From: Arctopsyche grandis
Taxonomy: Eukaryota; Arthropoda; Insecta; Trichoptera; Hydropsychidae
Direction of reading: 5' to 3'
NCBI RefSeq assembly: GCF_051622035.1
Contig: NC_135355.1
Coordinates: 2,852,001-2,916,000, forward strand
DNA: 64,000 nt
Shown here: positions 10,801-20,897 of the stretch, one piece after another
How the letters are laid out: each line of letters starts with the position of its first letter
How positions within the stretch are numbered: position 1 is the first letter of the stretch
Notes under the pieces: generated by a model
What the model was told of the DNA's origin: nothing
Databases searched by the model: none
The model's input: only the letters and a program-made list of their open reading frames with translations
Position numbers and translations under genes: made by a program

Positions 10801-13800
10801 CCAGTTCCATGTGTGAGTAATTGTGTCGCAGGTGGTGGTTGCATTTGTCAAGCAGGCTTTGTTAGAAATGCAGTTAGAGAGTGCGTTGCTCCATCTACGT
10901 GCCGTAAGTACATATGAAAATGGTCCACCATTTTTTCCAACAATCTGTTTCTAATCTGGAACTATTTTCAGCTGCCACCCCAACTTGCCCAGGGGCGAAT
11001 CAAGTGTTCACGGCTTGTGGAAATGATGGCTGTCAGGCGACATGTTTAAGACCGACTCCACCTGATTGCGTGGGTACTTGTACCACCGGTGGTGGATGTG
11101 TTTGTCGACCAGGATTCGTTAAAAATTCAGCTGGAAATTGCATCACTCAAGGATCCTGTCGTAAGTAGAGAGAGTTCTGTTTATGAAGACTCACTCCCAC
11201 TCCTCGGAAAAGATGCGCACGCTAAGATCGTGCATTGTTTGTTGCTTATGCGCACCTTTCCGGAAGAGCGGGGGTGGGTATTCGCAGATTGAACAATATT
11301 TACAATTAAATGTTGTAGTACAGATTTGTCCCTAGCTAAGAATAAATGCCTTTACTACAGACTCAATTAGATATTTCTTACATATAAGAACCGATTTTAA
11401 GTTACTGCAATAAATCCTTTCAGCTGTAGTCACTACATGCACAGCACCAAATCAAGTGTTTTCAGCTTGTGGAGATGATGGTTGTCAAGCTACATGCACG
11501 ACACCAACTCCAGTAGCATGTATGTCTAATTGCGTCGCTGGTGGTGGTTGCATTTGTGCAACAGGATTTGTAAGAAATTCACTTGGAGCTTGCGTTGCAC
11601 CAGCATCTTGTCGTGAGTACTACATATAAAGGAGTTTTTTCATATATAAATGGTTCATATATAAATTGACTTTTCATCCACAGCTACAACGTGCCCAGCA
11701 AATCAAGTGTTTTCAGCTTGTGGAAATGATAATTGTCAAGCCTCTTGTACAAGACCAAACCCAAGTCCGTGCACCGGTACCTGCGTTGCTGGTGGTGGTT
11801 GCATCTGTCAAGCAGGATTCGTTCAAGATGGAGCTGGAAATTGCATCAACCCAGCTACATGTCGTAAGTACCATCGATATCCATATACATTAAATTACTA
11901 TTTGATAATCGAATATTTGGACCCCATAGTTGTCACTGACGTTCCACTGTTTGTTCGTACAGACACCGCTCACTTTATAAAGTAACCATTTTTTTTCTCT
12001 CCTGCTTTCTCGGACAATGAAGAGGCCTATTGCTATTTTATGTCAGCATCCTCACCGCCTAAGTTTGCTGGTAAGTAGAGATCGGTGGTTTATTTGCTGC
12101 CATAAAATAACAATAGACCTCTCCATTGTCCGAGAAAGCAGGAGAGAAAAAAAAATGGTTGACAATAGAAATCGACAATAGTGAACCATTTTTTTTAGTC
12201 GTTGAGCAATCTGACTGCCGTCCCTTACTGATAAGAGTAAGGACGTGCGCTAAATAATATATAACATAAATATAGATCAAATACATATACGTATTTGAAC
12301 TTTTACAGCGAGAAAAAAAAATCTTCGTGACGGCATTTCTATGAATCACACCTAATTACTAGTATTTATCTCCCGCATAACAATAATTCTTATATCGTTG
12401 AATAGATCTGTCGAATCCGCTTTTTATAAAATTTTCTGCATTATAATTTTTATCCATAGCCGTTACCTGCACAGCAGCGAACGAAATTTTCTCAGCTTGC
12501 GGAAACAATGCTTGTCAATCTACATGTACAACAGCAGCCCCAGTCGGATGCACCGGTCCTTGTATTTCTGGTTGCATCTGTCAGACAGGATTCTTTAGAA
12601 ATGCAGCAGGAGTTTGCGTCGCTGCTGCATCTTGTCGTAAGTATCATAAGTCTAATAAGATGGTGCTTACACATAACGCAATAATACATCTACATATATA
12701 TATATACTTCATGTCCATGATCCATGCTTCCAGCTCCGCTTACTTGTACTGGACCAAATGAGATGTTTTCCACGTGCGGGCAAGATGGGTGTCAAGCTAC
12801 TTGCACGACATTGACTGTGCCAGCTGGTTGCGTATCAATGTGCACTCAACCAAGCTGCATTTGTGTAGCAGGGTTTGTAAGAAATTCAGCAGGAACTTGT
12901 GTGCGACCGATCAACTGTCGTAAGTATCACATTTCAAAATGATCCCATGCTAGGCTACCATATCCTGGTTAGTAGAAAAATACGTGTCCATATGGACACC
13001 CAAATATTTGTTTAATAACGATATTGCTACCCTAAAACACAAAAGTGACAGCTTCATTCATTTAGGCTAAAGTGACCAGATTTTAATCGAAACGCTTTAG
13101 GACGAAAACACACTAAGTAGTATGTGGCACGTGTTTTGTTTAGAAACTTTTTTTACTTTTAACATGCGAAATACATGACGTCCTATACCACTCGGTGTGT
13201 TTTGGCCCTTAAACTAGCGACGCCTAACGCTTGATTTTGAACGTTTGACAACTTTTGCTTGGCTCTTGATGGGTTGATGTTGCTGTTTTCAAATCTCATA
13301 GCTCATTGATAGATTTACAAAATAATATAAATTTTTGGAAGCATATAAACAAAAGTTTTTTTCAAAGCGGTCTATTGAAACATTAATGCTAGTAGAAAAT
13401 CTGTGCTAGTGTATCCGCTATACAAATCTACCAGTTTTCAACTTGGGACCACTAAGTTTGATATATTATACTATCTTATGATTGAAGAGCGGCGTTCGGA
13501 CGTTGCTTTATGCACAAATATTGTCAACCATATTTTTGCTCTCTTGCTTTGTACGGTAATGGAGAACTCTATTAATATTTGAAGAGCATTCGTATAATGG
13601 TGCGTACGCACTAAGCCAACGAAGGCAAACTTACTTGGGACTAGCGATTGCAATGCCGAAAGAACCGATACCGGTAGTTTTGGTATTTGACAGAAAAAAA
13701 GCCTTTGGTAATACCGGTATAAAAAATAAAATACCGATAGTATCGATTTTTTTCAAATTCGTACATTTTATTTGTCTAAAACGATATTTCCATGGCTAAA

Positions 13801-16800
13801 ACCTACAAAAACGACCGATGCGTATATATTTTGCATACGCGAGCGAGTTATTATTTTATAAATTGTTTTCGATTTCTCTTTATTTTATCACGTCTGTAAA
13901 ATTGTTTTAATTATTGCTGTTTTCCAATACATTTCGTTAAATACAATGTTCAGCAATATTTTTGGTATCGCGGCCATCTTAAAATGTGTCCATCTTAAAA
14001 AGTTTGTGAACCTTTTCGATTTTATTTAAATACTAAAATGTTTACTATAAAGTGCTGATTTTTACTTTGTCTATGTACGTAGTAACAATAGATATAGCAA
14101 AAAGTGACAATATAAGTTAAAGCAATAGAAACAATAGAAGTAAAAAGTAACAATAGAAGTTTTATGATCATGCGAAAATTTGAACGCCTATCTCTGCTCA
14201 TGATACCCCAAATTAGAATAAAAATACATATGTATGTACGTGGCTTTGGATATGTTCCCATAAATTGTTCACGAGATGATCCTTACACCAAGTACTCGTG
14301 GGCCATTAGTTTATAAAAGTGTTTTTATTTTATTTTGTTTTTTTGTAAAATCTTAATTTTTATTATCAAAAATCATTATTTTCAGCACCTTTAACTTGCA
14401 CTAGAAACAACGAAATATTCTCATTTTGCGGAGAAGACGGTTGCCAACGGACTTGCTCTAAATTGAACATTGGCACTTGCACGCCCACTTGCACTACTGC
14501 AGGATGCATCTGCGCTGATGGATTCGTCAGAAACGCAGCAGGAGCCTGTGTTCTGCCGTCAACTTGTCGTCAGTATTTTTTGACAAATTCATTCTAAAGA
14601 CGTGTTTCAAGATAATAGTCAATATGCCATAATATTGACCAGAATGAAAAAAAGCTCGCAGTCACTGTCTTTTGCCGCGCAATCTGGAAACATGTCTTAA
14701 TTTGATTGGATGACATGAGTTTTTGCAAGATCTGGTTTATTTTGCAGCACCTGTGTGTACGGGATCGAATGAAGTGTTTTCGATGTGTGGCAATGATGGA
14801 TGCCAGCGCGATTGTACAAGGTTGGATATTACTGGATGCATTGCCATTTGTTCGAATCCAGGTTGCATTTGCGATACTGGATTCGTTAGGAATTCAGCTG
14901 GAGCTTGTGTATTGCCATCAACGTGTCGTAAGTTTTATTTAATTACACATAAATATGTACATATATAGGTCATTTTTTCAGTGATACTCGACTTTCTTTA
15001 GATGAGGGCATAAATTGAACGATTTTTGAACGTCTTTGAAATCGTTTTTGAACGTTTATGAAACGTTTTTGAACGTTTTGGGGTCTTGCGAAAACCTTTT
15101 GTTGTCAATGTTGCACCTTCGTGACTCTAATGCAGTGGTTCTTAACCTTTCCATAGTTATGGTGCACTTTTGATTATGAGAAAAAATGTCGGTGCACCAG
15201 AATTAAGCAGTCAAAAAATATATGCGGAAATACTTTTTATTACAAATTGTATAACAGTTAAAGAAAAAAATTCGGATGTGACCAACCCATGACTTTATGA
15301 GAAATATAAGAAGGTCACAAAACAAAATTTGATAATACAACATATGTATATACACGTTCACGATATAAATTGGGCGGAAATGTAAGGAAACTTGCACAAG
15401 ACAAAAGTTCTACTTCCGGTTGTCGGATTTTGTTCGAAATTTTTTTCATTTTATAAAATCAGTATAAATAGTATACACACTAAATATCAAAAAAATAAAA
15501 TAATTTTAAAGGTGAAAATAAAATAATGAAATATTGTTTAAAAAAAACCTACTACTTCCGGTTTTAGAATTCTGACCAAAACCTTATCAACTCAAAGTTA
15601 GTACATAAATAATACAAATATAAATTTTTGTGGTCACAACATTTTTGACTTCTCTCAGACGAAAAAATTCCACTTTAAATGTGTTCTACCACACATAATT
15701 TATTCTTATTTATTACTTATAAATTATTAATTATTTATTACTATTTTTAAATAATGTTTATCCTTTGCGGGGGTTATTTTCACGGAAGTATTTGGAACGG
15801 GGGGGTTCATTACCAGGGGGTTTTTGACCAGAGGTAAGTGTCCGGGGGCTATGTGTCTAGGGGGTAAGTGTCCTAGAACCATTAAATAGGATTTTTTTTG
15901 AATTTTTGATGTAAAACTTTTTTGCGGACGGTATATTGAGTGATAGTGTCGTCAGCGTTACGAAACATTGCAACTTAATTGTTTTGGATATGAAATATAA
16001 TACATAGGAGTTTGCTTTTGTCCTGCGCATCACTGTCGTGTGCGGTTTTGTCAGCGCGGCATTGTCGTACGTGGTTTTGTCGCGGTGTCAATATTTATAA
16101 ATATTGATAGTTACGTAATTGATTTTCGTAGATCTATTAAATAACGCTTTTGCAATTTTAAACTTGCCAGAAAGTTCCAACTCAATTTTAAGAATTGCCA
16201 ATCATCAATGTACATACATCGAAATGTCATCTGCACAACCCCATGAATATTTCGTCTTTCGTACATGCTGAAATTCAAACAGTCAAAATTCAATCGAAAT
16301 GATCATGCAGCCGCGTATTTTGCAACCATTTGTAGCAAACCCATTAAATCACTGTCATTTTCATCATATCCAAAATGGGGGATTTCATTATTTTTAAAAT
16401 CTCTCAAATATCAGTATATTTTTTTAACACATTTCTTTTATTTTGACGAAATGTTTCAGTGAATTACATATATTTTTTATTACAGCAACCATGTGCACTA
16501 ATCCAAATGAAGTATTTACGAGTTGTGATAACACCAATTGCCAGGCTACATGCACACAGGCCGCAATTATACCATGTCCATCTCCTTGCACTTCGGGCTG
16601 TATTTGTGCAACGGGCTTCCTGAGAAATCCTGCAGGAGTATGTGTACTTCAAGCAAATTGCAGTGAGTATATATTTTCATAATTAGGTACTATATTAGGA
16701 CGATAGTTTGAACTACTTCTGTAGCTGCTGGAAATTGCGGCAACTAAATTCGTCGGAAATATGTAACAAAAGATCGATAATTTTGATCCGAATTGGTAAT

Positions 16801-17017
16801 TAAATATTTTACAATTTCAATTGCAGTGGATTGCGGTGTGGGAGAGAGTTTCAGAACTTGTGGACCTAATGAATGTGATGGAACTTGTGCTATGCCTGAT
16901 TTGGGTACAAGTACCTCGTGTACTTCAGCAGGTCTTTGTACCATGAGATGCTTCTGTCGTCCTGGATTTGTAAGGTCCACTACTGGAATATGTGTTAACC
17001 GCGCGGCTTGTCCCTAG
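4753..17017 (+). CDS. TIL gene A: secreted protein with 14 TIL domains, 15 exons
   Basis: The predicted coding exons are 4753-4846, 4962-5135, 7230-7421, 9989-10183, 10454-10636, 10715-10903, 10972-11160, 11424-11612, 11684-11863, 12460-12636, 12734-12919, 14386-14568, 14748-14927, 16486-16662 and 16827-17017. They sum to 2679 nt, or 892 aa plus stop. Exon 1 encodes a signal peptide, so the product should be secreted. Each later exon carries one ten-cysteine TIL domain with the core CGNDGCQ..C and a GFVRN..G.C tail. All junctions are phase 1. TIL domains in other proteins inhibit serine proteases or act as structural cysteine-rich modules; which applies here is unknown. Introns hold several transposons. 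Splice sites are predicted by eye, and exon 4's acceptor is the weakest. Confidence 0.85.
4962..5135 (+). CDS. Gene A exon 2: TIL domain 1 (Cys2-Cys10)
   Basis: Acceptor TTTTCAG at 4961, donor GTAATT at 5136. It carries nine cysteines and needs the exon 1 cysteine to complete the fold. The Cys5-Cys6 loop is SPLL, one residue longer than in the other domains. The tail reads GFLRN..DC.RPEDC. Confidence 0.82.
5294..6665. mobile_element. Terminal-inverted-repeat element in gene A intron 2
   Basis: GCTTCCAATCCCGG at 5294 is matched by its exact complement CCGGGATTGGAAGC ending at 6665. Both sub-terminal regions are rich in cccggtgct/agcaccg motifs. The 1.37-kb interior has no transposase. It contains a family 2 repeat at about 5620-6245, and 6246-6575 shows no gene. 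I could not find a clear target duplication. Confidence 0.5.
5620..6245 (+). repeat. Dispersed repeat family 2 copy (CCGGAAGTAG family)
   Basis: This copy carries several family landmarks: accgaaagtagtact, ccagaagtggcagt, a GGTTTTGGTCGGAATTCGTAAG block, and an end of the form GGTTGGTCACATCCGAATTTTTT. Other copies are at about 15270-15690, 17460-17895, 33150-33480, 34515-35140, 35370-35880, 44640-45690 and 52090-52790. No ORF is conserved among them. Confidence 0.6.
6684..7062 (+). mobile_element. Solo LTR (Gypsy-like), copy 1
   Basis: The 379-bp unit starts TGTTGCG and ends CGTAACA. It is flanked by the 4-bp duplication ATAC (6680-6683 and 7063-7066). It aligns along most of its length with 51005-51418, sharing AAGGAGATACACGCACTG and CGCCTTATAAGGGATA. 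TG..CA ends, a 4-bp target duplication and no internal coding region fit a solo LTR. Confidence 0.75.
7230..7421 (+). CDS. Gene A exon 3: TIL domain 2
   Basis: Acceptor ATTTTAAG at 7229, donor GTAAGT at 7422, 64 codons. Ten cysteines are present, the core is CGNNGCQRSC and the tail GFVRN. The Cys5-Cys6 loop is IPV. The acceptor has a weak pyrimidine tract, so the 5' edge is less certain. Confidence 0.8.
7976..8122 (+). repeat. Two-copy tandem repeat of about 74 bp
   Basis: The unit ACATTATCCGATAAATTTTA...CGAGAGAAACAAT occurs twice in succession (about 7976-8049 and 8050-8122) with few differences, inside the Harbinger-like element. Confidence 0.7.
8157..8225 (-). other. Possible 5S-rRNA-derived sequence
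   Basis: From 8157 the + strand reads CCAACAACGCACCGG, then CTCGGTCACCCATACTAATAC. This resembles the reverse complement of the 3' half of eukaryotic 5S rRNA, with gaps and mismatches. It could be a decayed 5S pseudogene or a 5S-derived SINE promoter. The match was made from memory by eye, so confidence is low. Confidence 0.3.
8862..8960 (-). mobile_element. LINE 3' UTR fragment, minus strand
   Basis: A (TTTTA)n tail at about 8868-8883 leads into a short UTR-like stretch read on the minus strand. The layout matches the LINE tails elsewhere in the window. A similar TTTATTTATTT tail starts at 9160. I see no gene between 8960 and 9988. Confidence 0.45.
9989..10183 (+). CDS. Gene A exon 4: TIL domain 3
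   Basis: Donor GTAAGT at 10184. The only in-frame phase-1 acceptor nearby is ATGTCAAAG at 9988, which has a poor pyrimidine tract. It encodes ten cysteines, core CGNDGCQRSC, loop NPV and tail GFVRD. The length is 65 codons. Confidence 0.78.
10454..10636 (+). CDS. Gene A exon 5: TIL domain 4
   Basis: Acceptor CTATAG at 10453, donor GTAAGC at 10637, 61 codons. The core is CGNNGCQRSC, the loop IPV and the tail GFVRN. It shares RLDV with exons 3 and 4, so these three form one sub-group. Confidence 0.83.
10715..10903 (+). CDS. Gene A exon 6: TIL domain 5
   Basis: Acceptor TTTCAG at 10714, donor GTAAGT at 10904, 63 codons. It carries the CGNDGCQATC core, loop VSN and a GGGC insert before CIC. The intron before it is only 78 bp. 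Confidence 0.85.
10972..11160 (+). CDS. Gene A exon 7: TIL domain 6
   Basis: Acceptor ATTTTCAG at 10971, donor GTAAGT at 11161, 63 codons. The core is CGNDGCQATC, the loop VGT, followed by GGGCVC and GFVKN. It is similar to exons 6, 8 and 9, implying local duplication. Confidence 0.85.
11424..11612 (+). CDS. Gene A exon 8: TIL domain 7
   Basis: Acceptor CTTTCAG at 11423, donor GTGAGT at 11613, 63 codons. The core is CGDDGCQATC, the loop MSN, then GGGCIC and GFVRN. The exon has no ATG near its start, so a simple ORF scan misses it. Confidence 0.83.
11684..11863 (+). CDS. Gene A exon 9: TIL domain 8
   Basis: Acceptor CCACAG at 11683, donor GTAAGT at 11864, 60 codons. The core is CGNDNCQASC, the loop TGT, followed by GGGCIC and GFVQD. 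Confidence 0.85.
11984..12160. mobile_element. Foldback element (177-bp hairpin) in gene A intron 9
   Basis: AACCATTTTTTTTCTCTCCT...CGGACAATG at 11984 is mirrored by CATTGTCCGAGAAAGCAGG...ATGGTT ending at 12160. Nearly the whole unit folds on itself with a few mismatches. No ORF. Confidence 0.7.
12460..12636 (+). CDS. Gene A exon 10: TIL domain 9
   Basis: Acceptor ATCCATAG at 12459, donor GTAAGT at 12637, 59 codons. The core is CGNNACQSTC, the loop TGP, then GCIC and GFFRN. It lacks the GGGC insert of exons 6-9. Confidence 0.83.
12734..12919 (+). CDS. Gene A exon 11: TIL domain 10
   Basis: Acceptor CTTCCAG at 12733, donor GTAAGT at 12920, 62 codons. The core is CGQDGCQATC, the loop VSM, followed by CIC and GFVRN..G.C.RP.NC. 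Confidence 0.85.
13100..13208. mobile_element. Small palindromic MITE-like element
   Basis: GGACGAAAACACAC..AGTAGTAT at the left is matched by the complement of ATACCACT..GTGTGTTTTGGCCC at the right. It spans about 109 bp with no coding content. From 13209 to 14385 there is only a TIR fragment of the Harbinger-like family (13598-13640), an ATACCGG-rich stretch at 13660-13740 and a repeat shared with 2645-2715 at 14050-14185. Confidence 0.5.
14386..14568 (+). CDS. Gene A exon 12: TIL domain 11
   Basis: Acceptor TATTTTCAG at 14385, donor GTCAGT at 14569 (weaker than GTAAGT), 61 codons. The core is CGEDGCQRTC, the loop TPT, then GCIC and GFVRN. It has no internal ATG, so it appears in no ATG-based ORF list. 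Confidence 0.8.
14748..14927 (+). CDS. Gene A exon 13: TIL domain 12
   Basis: Acceptor TTTTGCAG at 14747, donor GTAAGT at 14928, 60 codons. The core is CGNDGCQRDC with RLDI, the loop IAI, and the tail GFVRN. It groups with exons 3-5. Confidence 0.85.
15270..15690 (-). repeat. Dispersed repeat family 2 copy, minus strand
   Basis: It begins TTCGGATGTGACCAACCCATGAC and contains two inverted CCGGAAGTAG-type blocks (TACTTCCGGT). This is the reverse orientation of the copies at 5620 and 52090. Confidence 0.6.
15720..15880 (+). repeat. G-rich dispersed repeat, inverted copy at 32714-32870
   Basis: AATGTTTATC, then GGGGGTTTTTGACCAGAGGTAAGTGTCC and GGGGGTAAGTGTCCTAG; the same blocks occur inverted at 32714-32870. 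No ORF. From 15880 to 16485 I see no gene. Confidence 0.55.
16486..16662 (+). CDS. Gene A exon 14: TIL domain 13
   Basis: Acceptor TTATTACAG at 16485, donor GTGAGT at 16663, 59 codons. The core is CDNTNCQATC, which lacks the usual CG. The loop is PSP, followed by SGCIC and GFLRN. Confidence 0.83.
16827..17017 (+). CDS. Gene A exon 15: terminal divergent TIL domain and stop
   Basis: Acceptor CAATTGCAG at 16826; TAG stop at 17015-17017 directly after AACP. The ten cysteines are kept, but Cys5-Cys6 is longer (TSAGL), Cys6-Cys7 is TMR, and CGNDGCQ becomes CGPNECDG. It is the most divergent domain of gene A and probably a dedicated C-terminal module. Confidence 0.85.
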
Positions 17018-17111
17018 TCATTTTAAAGTTGATTGTATCAACATATTTTGATATTTATTGATAAAACGAAAATTTGGTGCAATGGAGTTTTTCATTATTA
17101 AAATTTGTGAA

Positions 17112-17121
17112 AATAAATAAA
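17112..17121 (+). terminator. Poly(A) signal of gene A
   Basis: Overlapping AATAAA hexamers lie about 95 nt after the gene A stop codon, followed by a T-rich stretch. From 17122 to 17460 nothing else is seen. Confidence 0.6.
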
Positions 17122-17459
17122 AATTGTATGTTTTTTTTTACTCAACTTCCTTTTAGCGTTTTAAACCTTATAAGTATTTTTTGCAAGTATTCTTGAATGA
17201 TAATTAATTAGTATTAGGATATTTGCTTAGTATCCTGAATGTAATAAAAAAAAGTTTTTTAAAAACTAGCCTCTTACTACTTCATGTACATATGTAACTA
17301 ACTTCATTACTTCATGGTCAACTAATAATCAACGAATGTTCAATATTTAACCAAAATTTCATATGAATATATGTATGTACTAAAATATTAAAAGTATTAC
17401 AGTATAAAAATTATAGTCCCGGCTTAAATGGTAATCTTAGAGAAATTTCTTTATCTGAA

Positions 17460-17895
17460 TCAAAAGAAAATCGGATGTTTGGAGAATATAAGAAGGTCAC
17501 AAAACAAAATTCGATATTGAACCGTGTACAGACACATTCACACATACCGGCAGCATTATGAAATACTAATAGCTATGATATAATTTTCGATACAAAATGG
17601 AGCACAAATGTATGGAAACTTGCACAAGACAAAAGTTGTACTTCCGGTTTTCAGATTTTATCAAAAAAAATTTCATCACTTAAAATTCCTATCAGTATTA
17701 GACACATTAAATATCAAGAAAATAAAAATAATTTCAAAGGTCAAAATAAAATAATGAAATATTGTTTTAAAAAAAAATACTACTTCCGGTTTACGAATTC
17801 TGACCAAAACATAAAAATACAAATATAAATTTTCAGCTTTATACGTTCAGGGGTTTGTACAGAATCGCGGTCACAACATTTTTGACCTAATGGAG
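17460..17895 (-). repeat. Dispersed repeat family 2 copy, minus strand
   Basis: It carries AAGAAGGTCACAAAACAAAATTCG, the inverted CCGGAAGTA-type blocks and CATTTTTGACCTAATGG at its end. The layout is the same as 15270-15690. Confidence 0.55.
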
Positions 17896-19975
17896 GATAT
17901 TATTACATTAAGACTCTTCTCTAATCTCGAGGACCTATCAAAAAAGGGATCTGGTGCCAATGTCCTTACCAAGGACAGGGTGCGTTATATCAGCGCCTCT
18001 ATTGATAGTATTGTGTCCATCGCACGGCCTTGCTGAAAAGCCTGGCCTTGCTGAAACTGTCTGTGGAGTCCCTCCAGACTATACATACACTCTGATGTCG
18101 GTGAGATTAAGAGGATGATTTATCGTCCCTCTCCAGCAGCAGTACTCGATCCAGCTGTTTCGGTCGAATCTACATACGCCTCTGCAATCGGATGAGGTAA
18201 CAGTACGAGATCTCTCCACACTGTCAACATTTGTATGTTACACTGAATGCAACAATACTACAGCACATAAACAAACAGTTGTCAGTTCTGGAAAGAAGAG
18301 GGCGTCATCATTCGCCTTGGGTAATTCAAATGAAACTTCTAATGTTCATCTCATAGAGAAGAATAATTTATCAGATGTCTCGGTCTCGTCTCCGTCTACT
18401 TCATCTGCACTTCAGGATCCTCGCCCTGATCTATGTATGTATCTCCAACTTTATTGGGTGCCGCTAATGTTGCTCGAACTGTTGGGTGCTGATAATGTTA
18501 ATACGCGGAACTGGCGTGGCTAATTCATTATTACTGGCGGCCCAGCTTAGGAAGTATCTACACATATTTTATATACATAAAGACACAACAGAAAACTCTA
18601 TGAAACATTTCATTGACTTAAATGTACCTTCTGGAGATGCCTCTGTTTAAAAGTTAAACTCGAAGGGAGACTACTCTCCTTTCAAAGTGTCAGTTATTGA
18701 GGAATACTACTCTGATCTACTTCAACTGGATATTTGGCCTTCGGGAGTGGCTATTAATCCATGGAAACTTCGGGAGTGTGCAAGATTCGTCGGTTGCATA
18801 GATGTATAATACATAGATCCGCCCTCACGGTTTATACTGGTCTACCTTTTGGCGCATGCAAAATACATGACGCATGCACACTTTTCTCTCAGTAGGTTAG
18901 TAGCTTCTAAGTAGGAAAGATCAATTGCGGAGATCTTGTCGATAGATATGCGGAGATCTTTTCATCTTTTCGTCACTAACTGAGGGGTGCGGGGAGTTTA
19001 ACTAGCGGGGAAGTGAAAAAAACGCCGACCGCTGCGTCGTAGGGAAAAAAATCTTCCTTCCGCTAGTTAAACCCCCCGCACCCCTCAGTTAGTGGCGACA
19101 AGATCTCCAACGAAATTTGTATGTAATGCCATATCTAGGTTATTCTAGATCTATGGTCGGTAAGACAATGCTGTACCAGAATGTTAGGGGTCTCAACTCC
19201 AAAACAGTTGAATGCCTTTCCTCTGTCTTGGCACAGCAATATGACTTTATTGGACTCACTGAGACTTGGTTGAACGATTCAGATTATGACTTTGAAATCT
19301 TCGATGGCAGATAGATACATAGTTTTCAGAAGAGATAGAGGCAGTAGAGGAGGTGGTGTATTGCTGGCTGTCCGTGCCGATCGTGTGCGGTCTGCTCGAC
19401 AACTTCACCGTCTCCAATTTGATTTTGATTTTTAAATGCTTTTTATTATTACGAAATTATGTTCACAATACATCTTATATCTTTTTGAATAGCTACTGGT
19501 CTAGTGATCATTTTCTATTTTACAATTTAATTTAATTTGATTAGTAATCATAGTATTATATTATTCTAATGTTAATCTACAGCATAATAGGAAAAAGAGC
19601 TCAAAAACCTATGCCGTCTCCAATCCGTCGGTGAACATCTATGGGCTTGCGTTGATCTTCCGCGGTATTCCATTTTTATTTGTGTTGTCTATTTTCCTCC
19701 TACTCAAAACTGTAAGATTTCAAAAGATTATTTCAATAAATTACATGAGGAATTTGAATTAAAAATATTTTGATTGTGGGTGATTTTAACACTGTATCTT
19801 TAAATAATTTAAGTGTAGAACTATCGCATATCTGCAAACTATTTAATTTATCTAATTTAAATAATGTAAGCAATATTTATGGCGGGAAGCTTGATTTGGT
19901 GTTGTCTAATATTTGTTGCGCTAATTCTAGTAGAAGTTCCTCTTTCATTGTACCTTAAGATAAATATCACCCCAC
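17889..19975 (+). pseudogene. Decayed Jockey-like LINE: ORF1 relic and endonuclease relic
   Basis: From 17889 to about 18800 there is a broken ORF1-like frame, with MEDIITLRLF at its start and EEYYSDLLQLDIWPSGVAINPW near 18690-18760, like the C-terminal part of Jockey ORF1. From about 19165 the apurinic-type endonuclease begins with QNVRGLNSK and TETWLND, then GGGVLL (after a frameshift), GDFN (about 19770) and LDLVLSN (about 19890). Stops and frameshifts make it inactive. It ends near 19980 against a family 1 repeat. The RT half is missing. Confidence 0.7.
18974..19094. mobile_element. Foldback element within the LINE relic
   Basis: CACTAACTGAGGGGTGCGGG at 18974 is mirrored by CCCGCACCCCTCAGTTAGTG ending at 19094, with TTTAACTAGCGG as part of the stem. 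The loop is about 50 bp. It separates the ORF1 and ORF2 relics. Confidence 0.7.
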
Positions 19976-19979
19976 CCTC

Positions 19980-20215
19980 ATTTGGTCACCCAGATTTCAA
20001 ATTTGACGTCAGACGTCACCCAGATTTCAAATTTGCAAACTTCAAACGCGTATTAAATGATATTTTATCTCTACCGTAATGGCAGAGGATCCATTTACTT
20101 ATATTGATGACCAAAATGAGCAATATGGCAAAGTATGAAAACGATCGGATAAGAGCCAAATTTTTTCCTGAATTGTAATCGTAAGTGAAACGTAAAGGAG
20201 GTTTGTAAAAGTCAG
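19980..20215 (-). repeat. Dispersed repeat family 1 copy, minus strand
   Basis: It contains the complement of the family core (GGATCCATTTACTTATATTG) and ends at GTGAAACGTAAAGGAGGTTTG. It has an internal direct duplication of CACCCAGATTTCAAATTTG. The next 430 bp (20216-20642) are mostly ACAT/ATAC microsatellite. Confidence 0.65.
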
Positions 20216-20647
20216 TAAGATTATTTGATAGACCAAAATTGGCCAATTTTTTTATTTCACATATACATACATATATATACATATACATATACACATACAA
20301 TACATACATCCATATACATACAAACATTACACATGCATATACACATAAACACATAAATACACATAAATAAAGATAAATTACTCATATGTATATAAAAATA
20401 AAAAATAGCATACATATACAAATAAAGATAAAACCAACATACATACACATAATGCTAAATAATAAAATTACAAAATGAAAACAACATGTGTAAATATGTA
20501 CATATGTAGCTAGAAGTCATTTAAAATATGCTGCCTGACAGAACTGTATGATGTAAAAACATCAAGGCTCCCAGAAAGCAGGTTAAATAATCGAATGGCT
20601 CTTGAAAGGGGTGAGTCATCAAGCACAATTCTTATTTACAACATATT

Positions 20648-20876
20648 TGTTCCGACTTTTGTAATGACGTGTGGCAAACAGTCTTATTAACTGATTGTCG
20701 ATTGGCATTATTGACGAGTTGGCATTAGTGTCGGCCCAAGCGGAAATACGCGACGGTCGACAGAGTTCGAGCAGACGGCGTACGGACAACTTGTGTTCCG
20801 TACGCTCCGCTGAACCACCACGTGCAAATTTTACATTTCAATAAACTACATCAAACCATTATCGAAGTCTTTTCCA
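20648..20876 (+). repeat. 5' LTR of the BEL/Pao element
   Basis: 229 bp, starting TGTTCCGACTTTTG and ending TCTTTTCCA. It includes an AATAAA poly(A) signal at 20840-20845, about 30 bp from its end. The preceding 5 bp, ATATT, are repeated after the 3' LTR. Confidence 0.93.
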
Positions 20877-20879
20877 TGA

Positions 20880-20897
20880 TGGTCACTTCGAACCGGA
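20880..20897 (+). promoter_or_regulatory. Candidate primer-binding site of the BEL element
   Basis: TGGTCACTTCGAACCGGA starts 3 nt after the LTR end. TGG pairs with a tRNA CCA end, and TTCGAACC resembles the T-loop complement. The tRNA was not identified. Confidence 0.55.

Noticed and set aside
12059-12349. Minus-strand ORF of 96 aa
   Set aside because: It lies on the foldback and intron between two TIL exons and shows no domain or splice support.
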